Below are positions 1 through 7,700 of a stretch of DNA of 23,134 bases, piece after piece. The translations under genes and the position numbers were made by a program. Every line of letters begins with the position of its first letter. The stretch's first letter is position 1. The notes below the pieces were generated by a model, which was given only the letters and a program-made list of their open reading frames with translations, was not told where the DNA came from and searched no databases. Origin of the DNA: an uncultured Clostridia bacterium (GTDB lineage: Bacteria; Bacillota; Clostridia; Oscillospirales; Acutalibacteraceae); the NCBI GenBank assembly GCA_937896885.1, contig CALBNX010000061.1, forward strand, positions 1 to 23,134, in the 5' to 3' direction.

Positions 1-127
1 GTGGAGGGATTCATTATGCAACAACAAGAATCCCCTCGCCACTTCGTGGCCCTCTTCCCTTTGACAAGGGGCGCTTTGTGTTTTCCGCTGTCAGTTTCAA
101 TCTCCACGACAAATTCAATTTTGTTTT
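1..127. repeat. MITE-like palindromic repeat, copy 1 (left part outside window)
   Basis: Bases 1-125 match 3724-3848 with three differences (56, 106 and 119). The part seen here has the central inverted repeat (GGGATTC / GAATCCC), the GCCAC-TTC-GTGGC hairpin, a weakened CCTT/AAGG hairpin, and a tail ending in the short palindrome ACAAATTCAATTTTGT. The window cuts off the left hairpins. There is no coding capacity. It lies just past the terminator of the 166-1926 gene. Non-autonomous mobile element is an inference from near-identity plus internal symmetry. Confidence 0.8.
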
Positions 128-133
128 ATACAT

Positions 134-158
134 AAAAATGGCGGGGATGAACCCCGCC
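134..158 (-). terminator. Intrinsic terminator of the 166-1926 gene
   Basis: Read on the minus strand, a perfect 7-bp G+C stem GGCGGGG / CCCCGCC (152-158 with 140-146) with a 5-base loop is followed by ATTTTTATG. It begins 7 bases after the stop codon. Confidence 0.9.
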
Positions 159-165
159 GTATGTG

Positions 166-1926
166 TTATTTTACTGAATTTACTGCAATAATATCGCCTG
201 TTGCATTTTTATCTACAACAAATGTGATTGTGTCGCCCACATTGAGAATTACAATTTGTTCTGCATCTTTCACAGCAACTTTGTAATATGATGTGTTATT
301 TGCAAGTTTAATATAGAAATATGTTTCGCCACCTGTAATGACGCTTCTAATTTCTTCCACTGTGCCTGTAACATCAACTGTTTCAACCTTTGGTGCATCA
401 GGTGTTGTGTCTTCACCCATTGAGTCAACATCAACATCTACATTAACACCATTCTTGTTAAGCTCAGCTGCATAGTTTTCTGTACATTCTGCAAGGCTTG
501 TGCCAACACCAACAACTGTTGACTGCTTAACATTAACCATTGCATACATCTTAACAAGTTCACTTGAGTCTTTAAGAGCCATAAAGTATGTTGGCTCACC
601 ACTCACATTGAGAAGAATTGGGAATGTTGCACGGTAACCATATTGCTGAACCTTACCCTGTGCAGATGTCTGTGCTGTATCTTCAAGAGCGCCTGAAACC
701 TGATAATATTTTGCTTCTTTTGTTCTTTGGTTAATAAGCACGAAACCGATAATTGATTGGTCAGAGCTTATTGATGTAACACCTGTGTACATATAAACGT
801 CATCATTGAGTGCTAAATAGTTATAGCCCTGACTTGTGATTTTAACATTTTCTTGACCAATGATTGAGTTCCAGAAACCATTGTTATATTTACCATAGTA
901 ATTATACTGCTGATTCACGATTGTTGAAGAATAAACTCTATCAATCCATTGAAATTCTTTATCGTTGACAAATTTATCAGTTGGAAGAGAAGTTGTTCCG
1001 TCAAGACTTGTTGAAATAAGAGTTGTGTCACCATTGATTGAATCAACCACAACTGCACCGATTACATCTGTACCACCAAAGAGACCGATTGTTTTATCAA
1101 GCACTGGTACAATCCAGAATGGTCTGCCTGTTTCGTCAATTTCAAATGATGGCTCGCCCAACATAAGTGATGGATATTTGAAACGGACATGACGGATGAG
1201 ATATTCATTAAAATGCTCTGCAGGTGAATATTTCATACCTTCTTCGAGACGAACAGTTTCTGCTTTTTGTGTTGTCATATCAACGATAATGTATGCAGGG
1301 ATACCCTCTTTTGTATTCTTAAGCCATTTGAAAACATCACCATAATCAAGTGACTGAACACGAACAGGTGTTCCTTTATAGTTAATCTGTGTTGAATAAT
1401 ATGAATTAACTACAAACTGTGAAACATAGTCTGAAAGTTCACCAAGTGCACGGGTTGCAATCATATTTGATGAATCTTTGTCAAGACGAGGCACGGATGA
1501 AAAATCAATTTCTGCAATATCTTCCGCAAAGTTACCTTCTTTAACTTCAATAAGTTCAGCATAATCTTTTGCACGGAAGAACTCAATACCTGTAAGATAA
1601 CCGATACCAACAACTATTGCAATCACTAAAATCAAGGCAATTGGAATTTTAACCTTATTTTTTGCATATTCCATATATTCTGGTCTAAAATATGCTTTTG
1701 AAACTACACCGAATACGCCGATATAAATAAAAATTACAACTGCTAAATAAAGATAGAATTCAAACGCTTTAACATTGATAGCCGGAAGCATTAAATAATA
1801 AGCACCTGCACCTAAAATCAAAGTAATCAAAAGACTGATAATCACTCTTTTAAGTGTGCTACCCTTTGGCTCAACGCTTGCCACTCTTTCCTTTTTGCCA
1901 CCAAAATCAACATTGATTGGGTCCAT
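166..1926 (-). CDS. Three-helix membrane protein with large extracytoplasmic domain, unknown function
   Basis: I do not recognise a named family with certainty. The 586-residue protein has a short charged N-terminus, then three hydrophobic helices at about residues 27-45, 55-76 and 93-113. A soluble region of some 400 residues follows, with repeated references to beta-rich segments. The last 70 or so residues (about 514-586) read as a compact beta domain, resembling an OB-type fold by pattern only. No catalytic motif stands out. The start at 1926 (ATG) is chosen because AGAGGTAA sits just upstream; longer in-frame extension to 1986 would lack a ribosome site and would cover the promoter. It is monocistronic, with its own promoter and terminator. 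Similar proteins are often found as hypothetical membrane proteins in clostridia; that is recollection, not shown here. Confidence 0.85.
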   Translation of the reverse strand: MDPINVDFGGKKERVASVEPKGSTLKRVIISLLITLILGAGAYYLMLPAINVKAFEFYLYLAVVIFIYIGVFGVVSKAYFRPEYMEYAKNKVKIPIALILVIAIVVGIGYLTGIEFFRAKDYAELIEVKEGNFAEDIAEIDFSSVPRLDKDSSNMIATRALGELSDYVSQFVVNSYYSTQINYKGTPVRVQSLDYGDVFKWLKNTKEGIPAYIIVDMTTQKAETVRLEEGMKYSPAEHFNEYLIRHVRFKYPSLMLGEPSFEIDETGRPFWIVPVLDKTIGLFGGTDVIGAVVVDSINGDTTLISTSLDGTTSLPTDKFVNDKEFQWIDRVYSSTIVNQQYNYYGKYNNGFWNSIIGQENVKITSQGYNYLALNDDVYMYTGVTSISSDQSIIGFVLINQRTKEAKYYQVSGALEDTAQTSAQGKVQQYGYRATFPILLNVSGEPTYFMALKDSSELVKMYAMVNVKQSTVVGVGTSLAECTENYAAELNKNGVNVDVDVDSMGEDTTPDAPKVETVDVTGTVEEIRSVITGGETYFYIKLANNTSYYKVAVKDAEQIVILNVGDTITFVVDKNATGDIIAVNSVK

Positions 1927-1956
1927 AGTATTACCTCTTTTCCATAATATGTAAAT

Positions 1957-1986
1957 AGTATAGCACATATTGTTGCTAAAATACAA
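1957..1986 (-). promoter_or_regulatory. Sigma-A promoter of the 166-1926 gene
   Basis: On the minus strand: TTGTAT (1986-1981), 18-base spacer, TATACT (1962-1957). A TG two bases before the -10 gives an extended -10. It lies about 30 bases before the chosen start codon. Confidence 0.7.
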
Positions 1987-1992
1987 GACAAT

Positions 1993-2021
1993 ATATAAAA
2001 ACGGGTAAAAAGCTTACCCGT
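1993..2021 (-). terminator. Intrinsic terminator after nth
   Basis: The minus strand has ACGGGTAA / TTACCCGT (8-bp stem, 5-base loop, 2001-2021) followed by TTTTATAT. It begins 5 bases after the nth stop codon. Confidence 0.9.
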
Positions 2022-2025
2022 AATT

Positions 2026-2655
2026 TTACTTAATTATCTTTTTGCAGACATCGTTTACTGCACAGTTTTCGCAATCAGCTTTTCGGGCGGTGCAAACTGC
2101 TCTGCCGTGTAGCACTGCACGGTGACAGAAATCATTGCTCTCTTCAGGTGGAAGAATTTTTTTGAGTTCCAACTCCACTTTTTTAGGGTCTTTTGTTTCA
2201 ACAAGCCCCATTCTGTTGGTGAGTCTAATTAAATGAGTATCTGCCACAACTGCGGGTTTGCCATAAACATCACCCACAATTAAATTTGCAGTTTTTCGAC
2301 CAACACCCTGCAAAGATGTTAAATCTTCAATATTATCGGGGACGATGCCATTAAATCTATCCCTTACTCCCCTTGCCATTTCGATAATATCACGGGCTTT
2401 TCCGTGATAAAATCCACAAGAATGAATAATATCTTCAATGTCTTTCACATCAGCATTAACATAATCATCAAGTGTTTTATATCTAGCAAAAAGTGCGGGG
2501 GTTACTAAATTAACCCTCGCATCCGTGCATTGTGCTGAAAGACGAGTTGCCACAAGCAATTCAAAGGGATTATCTGCTGTCAGTGAACAAATCGCATCAG
2601 GATATTCTTTTTTAAGTCCCTCTACAAGCAATTGTGCTCGTTGTTTTTTTGTCAT
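2026..2655 (-). CDS. nth: Endonuclease III (DNA glycosylase/AP lyase)
   Basis: Removes oxidised pyrimidines from DNA and nicks the abasic site in base-excision repair. The 209-residue length is typical. The helix-hairpin-helix LQGVGRKTAN carries the catalytic Lys121, and VADTH carries the catalytic Asp139. The [4Fe-4S] cluster loop is complete at the C-terminus: Cys188, 195, 198 and 204 in the C-x6-C-x2-C-x5-C pattern. The ATG at 2655 has GGAG 8 bases upstream, inside the last codons of the upstream XRE gene. The gap to that gene is 4 bases, so the two form an operon, ended by the hairpin at 2001-2021. No key residue is missing. Confidence 0.97.
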   Translation of the reverse strand: MTKKQRAQLLVEGLKKEYPDAICSLTADNPFELLVATRLSAQCTDARVNLVTPALFARYKTLDDYVNADVKDIEDIIHSCGFYHGKARDIIEMARGVRDRFNGIVPDNIEDLTSLQGVGRKTANLIVGDVYGKPAVVADTHLIRLTNRMGLVETKDPKKVELELKKILPPEESNDFCHRAVLHGRAVCTARKADCENCAVNDVCKKIIK

Positions 2656-2659
2656 TAGA

Positions 2660-2884
2660 TTACTCCGGATAATTCATATTTTTTGGCAAACCTAATAAAT
2701 AGTCAGCAGACACATTAAAATAGTTGCACAAAGCCTTAATATCACTAAGTGATGGCTCTGTTGTGCCTGTTTCCATAAAAGAAACTTTTCTCTGTGTTAT
2801 GCCCAAAGCATTTGCCAGGTCTTTTTGTGTGATTGTTGGGATTTTTGCGCATCTTAAATACTTTAATCTTTCGCTGAAATTCAT
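2660..2884 (-). CDS. XRE-family helix-turn-helix regulator
   Basis: A 74-residue single-domain DNA-binding protein. Residues about 7-66 form the five-helix HTH_XRE (Cro/C1-like) fold: TITQKDLANALGITQRKVSF is the scaffold and recognition helix region, followed by the typical NYFNVSADYLLGL ending. There is no ligand or peptidase domain. The ATG at 2884 follows GAGGGTG. It is the first gene of an operon with nth, spaced 4 bases, an unusual partner whose functional meaning is unclear. Palindromic and repeated sequences in the divergent intergenic region (2985-3069) are candidate targets; this is inference. Confidence 0.9.
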   Translation of the reverse strand: MNFSERLKYLRCAKIPTITQKDLANALGITQRKVSFMETGTTEPSLSDIKALCNYFNVSADYLLGLPKNMNYPE

Positions 2885-2940
2885 TTCTACACCCTCAAAA
2901 CAAAATACCGTTTCTTTACACGGCAGGAATTAGCCTTGAT

Positions 2941-2969
2941 ATATTAGCACAGTTTTTTGATTTTGTGAA
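2941..2969 (-). promoter_or_regulatory. Probable promoter of the XRE-nth operon
   Basis: Minus strand TTCACA (2969-2964), 17-base spacer, TAATAT (2946-2941), about 57 bases before the XRE start codon. Confidence 0.5.
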
Positions 2970-2984
2970 GATGTAGAATAAAAA

Positions 2985-3069
2985 TAACTATACAAATTTT
3001 TATGTAAATTTTTGTTAAGTTTAACAAGGGTTTTCGACAATTTGTGCATAGATAAGTTTTAACTATACA
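2985..3069 (+). repeat. Direct repeat pair TAACTATACA
   Basis: The 10-mer TAACTATACA occurs at 2985-2994 and 3060-3069, 75 bases apart, in the spacer between the divergent XRE and flavin-reductase genes. The second copy extends to ...TATACAC, which is an inverted match of GTGTATA at 3111-3117 in the promoter. They may be operator half-sites. Confidence 0.4.
3012..3027. promoter_or_regulatory. Perfect palindrome, candidate operator
   Basis: TTGTTAA-GT-TTAACAA is a perfect 7-bp inverted repeat with a 2-base centre. It lies between the divergent promoters of the XRE gene and the flavin-reductase-like gene. It is too short and lacks a T-tract to be a terminator, so an operator is the better reading. 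Confidence 0.4.
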
Positions 3070-3090
3070 CTTTTAATTAAATGTGTTGGG

Positions 3091-3119
3091 TTGTATTTCA
3101 CTCGCATTGCGTGTATAAT
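3091..3119 (+). promoter_or_regulatory. Promoter of the flavin-reductase-like gene
   Basis: TTGTAT (3091-3096), 17-base spacer, TATAAT (3114-3119). It ends 36 bases before the chosen start codon. Confidence 0.75.
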
Positions 3120-3155
3120 TAAATACAATAAAAAATTATGATTGGATTTGATTTT

Positions 3156-3653
3156 ATGTCAAGAGAAATTTCTATCAGAGAATTAGATGGTAATTTTGTT
3201 AAAATGCTCAGTGAAGATTGGGCGCTTCTCACAGCGGGTAAAGATGACCGTTTCAACACAATGACTGTTTCTTGGGGTGGCATTGGTGAGCTTTGGAACA
3301 AAGATGTTGCTTTTCTTTTTGTGAGACCACAGAGATACACTTATCAATTCATTGAAAACAACGATTATTTCACTCTTTCATTCTTCGGTGGTGAATATAA
3401 AAAAGAGCTCGGTATTTGTGGAAGCCGTTCCGGTCGTGACATTGACAAGATGGAAGCAACAGGATTAACACCTGTAAATATTGGTGAATCAACCGGTTTC
3501 AAAGAAGCAAAGATTACTGTTTATATGAAAAAACTTGCTTATCAGGATATGAAACCCGATGGGTTTATTGATGATAGCATTATGAATAACTATAAAGAAA
3601 ACGATTTCCACAGAATTTATGTGGGCGAAATCATTAAAGTTATTGTTGATTGA
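3156..3653 (+). CDS. Flavin reductase-like (FMN-binding split-barrel) protein
   Basis: A 165-residue protein with the flavin reductase-like domain pattern: DWALLTAG and FNTMTVSWGGIGELW near the N-terminus, the FVRPQRYTYQFI strand-helix, YFTLSFF, and a C-terminal HRIYVGEII strand. Members bind FMN and may reduce flavin with NAD(P)H or act as electron carriers; the substrate cannot be read from sequence. The ATG at 3156 is preferred because GGATTTG precedes it, whereas the in-frame ATG at 3138 has only A/T-rich sequence upstream and lies close to the expected transcription start. It has its own promoter and is transcribed away from the XRE-nth operon. There is no partner gene; the repeat at 3687 follows and its first hairpin may terminate the transcript. 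Confidence 0.88.
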   Translation: MSREISIRELDGNFVKMLSEDWALLTAGKDDRFNTMTVSWGGIGELWNKDVAFLFVRPQRYTYQFIENNDYFTLSFFGGEYKKELGICGSRSGRDIDKMEATGLTPVNIGESTGFKEAKITVYMKKLAYQDMKPDGFIDDSIMNNYKENDFHRIYVGEIIKVIVD

Positions 3654-3686
3654 TTGTTTTTTATACAAATTGGGAGCTTATCGAAT

Positions 3687-3848
3687 AGCCTCCCTTGTTA
3701 AAGGGAGGGGGACCGCGACAGCGGTGGAGGGATTCATTATGCAACAACAAGAATCCCCTCGCCACTTCGTGGCCCTCTCCCCTTTGACAAGGGGCGCTTT
3801 GTGTTTTCCGCTGTCAGTTTCAATCTCCCCGACAAATTCAAATTTGTT
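3687..3848. repeat. MITE-like palindromic repeat, copy 2 (complete)
   Basis: This intergenic element is built of five nested or serial hairpins arranged symmetrically: CCTCCCTT-GTTA-AAGGGAGG (3689-3708), ACCGC-GACA-GCGGT (3712-3725), a centre GGGATTC / GAATCCC (3729-3735 with 3751-3757), GCCAC-TTC-GTGGC (3761-3773), and CCCCTT-TGAC-AAGGGG (3779-3794). The left and right arms are imperfect reverse complements over about 47 bases. A tail follows, ending in the palindrome ACAAATT-CA-AATTTGT at 3833-3848. Bases 3724-3848 recur at 1-125. There is no transposase and no convincing gene in it. The left hairpin may also end transcription from 3156-3653. Confidence 0.85.
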
Positions 3849-3890
3849 AAACCAATTTTCTTGTTCTAAATATTATTTACAAATTATTCA

Positions 3891-3919
3891 TTGATTTTAT
3901 TGGTTAAAGAATGTAAAAT
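3891..3919 (+). promoter_or_regulatory. Probable promoter of the ABC ATPase gene
   Basis: TTGATT (3891-3896), 17-base spacer, TAAAAT (3914-3919). A second option is TTGGTT (3900) with CATAAT (3925), but its spacer is 19 bases. Confidence 0.5.
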
Positions 3920-3948
3920 ATTCCCATAATATATCAGTTGGTGATAAA

Positions 3949-4638
3949 ATGAGTCTTATTGAAATCAAAGATATTTACAAAATTTATAATCCTGGTGAAA
4001 ACGAAGTTCGCGCTCTTGATGGGATTAGCCTTAATGTTGAACATGGTGAGTTTTTGGCTATTGTTGGTCAGTCGGGTTCGGGTAAATCAACACTCATGAA
4101 TATGCTCGGTCTTCTTGATGTTCCTACAAGTGGCACATACACTCTCGACGGTGTTGATGTTAAGGATATGACTGATGATGAACTCTCTGAAATCCGCAAT
4201 AAAGAAATCGGATTTATATTTCAAGGATTCAACCTTATCCCAAGTCTTACGGCAGTTGAGAATGTTGAGTTGCCTTTGGTTTATCGTGGGATGAAAAAAG
4301 AAGAACGCAATAAATTAGCTCTTGAAGCACTAGAGAGAGTTGGCCTTTCTCACCGTCTTGACCATTTGCCCAAACAAATGTCAGGTGGTCAGCAACAAAG
4401 AGTTGCTATTGCCCGTGCAGTTGCGGCACGCCCCCCTATCATTCTTGCTGACGAGCCAACAGGTAACCTTGACTCACATTCAGGCGTCGAAGTTATGAAC
4501 ATTCTTCACGAACTGCACCAAGAAGGTCGCACAGTTATTCTTATCACTCACGATAACGATATTGCAAGTGAAGCAGAGCGTGTTATTAAGATTTCTGATG
4601 GTCAGATTGTTGCCGACTATTTAAACAAAAACAAATAA
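3949..4638 (+). CDS. ABC transporter ATP-binding protein, MacB/LolD type
   Basis: A 229-residue cytoplasmic ATPase that would power an FtsX/MacB-type permease (lipoprotein, peptide or antibiotic export). Walker A is GQSGSGKST (residues 40-48), the Q-loop is FQGFNLIPSLTAVENVELPL, the signature is MSGGQQQRVAIARA, Walker B is IILADEPTGNLD, and the switch His is in ILITHD. The Q-loop wording and the short length are typical of the MacB/LolD/FtsE group. The ATG at 3949 follows GGTGAT. It has a promoter and its own terminator at 4676-4714, so it is monocistronic. No permease lies on either side, which is unusual because this type is normally adjacent to its FtsX-like partner. Confidence 0.95.
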   Translation: MSLIEIKDIYKIYNPGENEVRALDGISLNVEHGEFLAIVGQSGSGKSTLMNMLGLLDVPTSGTYTLDGVDVKDMTDDELSEIRNKEIGFIFQGFNLIPSLTAVENVELPLVYRGMKKEERNKLALEALERVGLSHRLDHLPKQMSGGQQQRVAIARAVAARPPIILADEPTGNLDSHSGVEVMNILHELHQEGRTVILITHDNDIASEAERVIKISDGQIVADYLNKNK

Positions 4639-4675
4639 TTCTGTGTATTATATTATATACCTATAAAAATATGGA

Positions 4676-4714
4676 AAAAATGTTGCAAAAAAGTGTAGCA
4701 TTTTTCCTTTTTTT
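4676..4714 (+). terminator. Intrinsic terminator after the ABC ATPase
   Basis: AAAAATGTTGC (4676-4686) pairs with GTAGCATTTTT (4695-4705) over 11 bp with two G-T pairs, followed by CC and a run of T. Confidence 0.8.
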
Positions 4715-4739
4715 GTGTTACACTAATTAATCGTATAAT
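4712..4739 (+). promoter_or_regulatory. Probable promoter of the phosphoesterase gene
   Basis: An exact TATAAT lies at 4734-4739, with a weak -35 TTTGTG (4712-4717) at 16 bases. It overlaps the T-tract of the preceding terminator. The start codon follows about 47 bases downstream. Confidence 0.5.
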
Positions 4740-4786
4740 AATAACTTAGTGTACTTAAATGTGCACTGACGCGGAGGTATTTGAGA

Positions 4787-7700
4787 ATGAAAAGAAAAAG
4801 CATTTTGAAAAAGCTTCTTTGTGTTGTTCTCGCAGTTGCAGTTTTTGCTGTAAGTGTTCCATTTACAGTTCTCGCTGCTAACACTGATGATGTGAATTTC
4901 GTTATTTTGAGCGACCTTCACTATTTCGCAGAATCTGCAATGGGCAACTCAGCACAAGACAAAGCAGAATTCAATGAAATGATGCTTATGAACAATGCAA
5001 CAAGTGGCATTGCTCCTGAACTTGCAGATGCAGCATTAAAGAATGTTGAAGAAATGGCAAAAAATGGTCAAATAGACTTTTTGCTTATTCCTGGTGACTT
5101 AACAAGAAACGCTGAATATTCTGCTCACGTAGAGCTTACTGCTAAACTTAGAGCATTTGAGCAAAACACAGGTGTTCCAGTTTATGTTATCAACGGTAAC
5201 CACGATATCAACAACCAGAGAGCAGCAAAATATGACGGCAACAACTTAATTACTGCTAAGAAAAATCCTGCTCTTAGAGAAGAACTTGATACAAATCCAC
5301 AAGAATTCGAAGCACTTTACAAAGAATTCGGTTATTCAACAGAAGGTGGATATTACAGCCGTTATAAAGCACAAGCTGATAATTCAGAAGGTTCACTTTC
5401 TTATGCTATTGACCTTCCAAATGACTATCGTCTTATTGCTATTGACTCTCAGCTTTATTCTGCTGATGTTACTGACTCAGGTGAAAACGAACAAGAAACA
5501 GCAGGTATTGTTACTGAGAAACACCTTGCTTGGATTGTTGACGAATGTGAAAAAGCAACAGCTGATGGTAAAACAATTATTGGTATGATTCATACTAACT
5601 CAATTCCTCACTTTGAAACAGAAGTTGACCTTTTTGACAACTTTGTTCTTCGTGATTGGGAAAAATTTGCAGATGCAGTTGCTGATGCTGGTATGCACTA
5701 TACAATTTCAGGTCACGTTCATATGCAGGACATAGCTTCTTATGTAAATGATAATGGTGAAACTCTTACTGACATCGTTACAACATCAGTTTTAAGCTAT
5801 CCTAACCAATTCAGAAGCGTTAGTCTTAGTGCTGCTTCAAATGGTGATATTGCTTGTGAATACAAATCACATGATGTTGACGAGTTTTATCCTGTTGTAA
5901 TTGATGGTGTTACACAGGCAAAACCATTTAAAAACATCGCTTGGGCTTATAACTTTGGTGGTGATAACATCAAGAATTTTGTTATGAATGTTCTTGAATA
6001 TCAGCTCCGTTACGGTTTTGGTAAAGATGTTAAAGATGCAGGTGGTCTTTACAACTATGTTGAACAGGCAATCGGTGTTGATACATTGATTGGTGACCTT
6101 GTTGGTAGTGAAATCGTTGGTGATATTTCAGCTGGTGCAATTAAACTTTTACTTGTTGCACTCTTCAATCAGGTTGACAACAGATATCTCTCTGACCCTG
6201 CCAAGACACTTGCAATTCTTGACCCAATGCTTGACAAACTTCTTGCAATTGAAGTTTCTGATTATCCATCAACAGCATTCAAAGATACTCTCGGTTTTGG
6301 TAGCACAGGTGAAAAAGGTACTCTTGGTGACCTTGCATCATCAGTACTTGCATACCACTATACAAACAACGAAGACCCTAAAAATGACAAATTCCTTATG
6401 AGCGCATTAGAGCGTTTTGACAACAATCAGAATGCAGAAGTAATTCTTGACACACTTCTTACAGTTGTTCTTGATGACCTTCTTCAAGGTGAAATTCTCA
6501 AAAACCTCAAAATCGACCCTATTTCATGGGGTATCAATGGACCTATGAGCGAATTAGCACAAAGCGCTTATGACATTATCGCCGGTCTTGTTGGTGCTGG
6601 TGACTGGACTGGTTTTGGCATCGGTGATGTTATTTCAATTGTCCTTATCACAGGCGTTATCGGTGGCGATACTCTCAGCGGTGTTGTTTATTCAGTTCTT
6701 GATGAATATCTCACTCAAAGCCAATATGAAGTTATCGACGGTGAATTTTACAGAATTCTCAAAGACTTGACACACGACGAAAACCCAAGTTATATGGCTG
6801 ACTTTGATGGCACATTTAACTATAACGGTAAAGTTGCAGTTCCTCTTTCACAAGATAACCTTCGTCTTCCATCACACATTGCTGTAACTTTTGGTGAAGA
6901 CAGCGCAACATCAGTTAATATTAGTTATGTAACAAAATATAGCATCACAGATACAGATATTCAGATTGTTCCATTCTCAGAAAATCCTGATTTCTCAAAA
7001 GGCACAACAGTTAAGGGTGTTAAGGTTGATACTAACTGTGAAATCGATGCAGAACGTGAATACTCAGCTATTGATTTAAGTTTTATCGGTATTATCAAGC
7101 ACAAGTTCACAGTTAACCGTCACACAGCAGAAATTACTGGTCTTGAAGCAGGTCAGAAATACTACTATCGTATTGGTGATGCTGACCGTGGCTGGTGGAG
7201 TGATATTGGTGTAATCAATACAGCCGACAATGGTACAGCGTTCAGTTTCTTACATGTTACTGACCCACAGGGTGTTACTGAAAAGCAATATAAGAACAAC
7301 TGGGCTATGGCTCTCGAAACAGCATTTGATAATCACGACATTAACTTCCTTCTCGCAACTGGTGATATGGTTGATAACGGTAATGATTTTGTTGAATGGA
7401 AGAGAATGTTCAACACAGCTTCAGATTCTCTTATGGATACTGTTTTAATGGCTGGCACAGGCAACCACGAAGAACGTGGTGACAATGCAAATATTCAGAA
7501 CTTTGTTTATTCAAATCTTCCAGAACAAGATACAACAACAGGTATCTATTATTCATTTGATTACAACACAGCACATATTGCAGTGCTTAATACAAATGAT
7601 TTAGGTGATGACAATGCTCTTTCTGCTGAACAGATTGAATGGCTCAAAGCAGATATGGGTGCATCAAAGAAACCTTGGAAATTCATTGCTCTTCACAAAG

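Noticed and set aside
3619..3894. 91-codon open frame through the MITE
   Set aside because: It overlaps the flavin-reductase end and consists mostly of repeat sequence, with no ribosome site.
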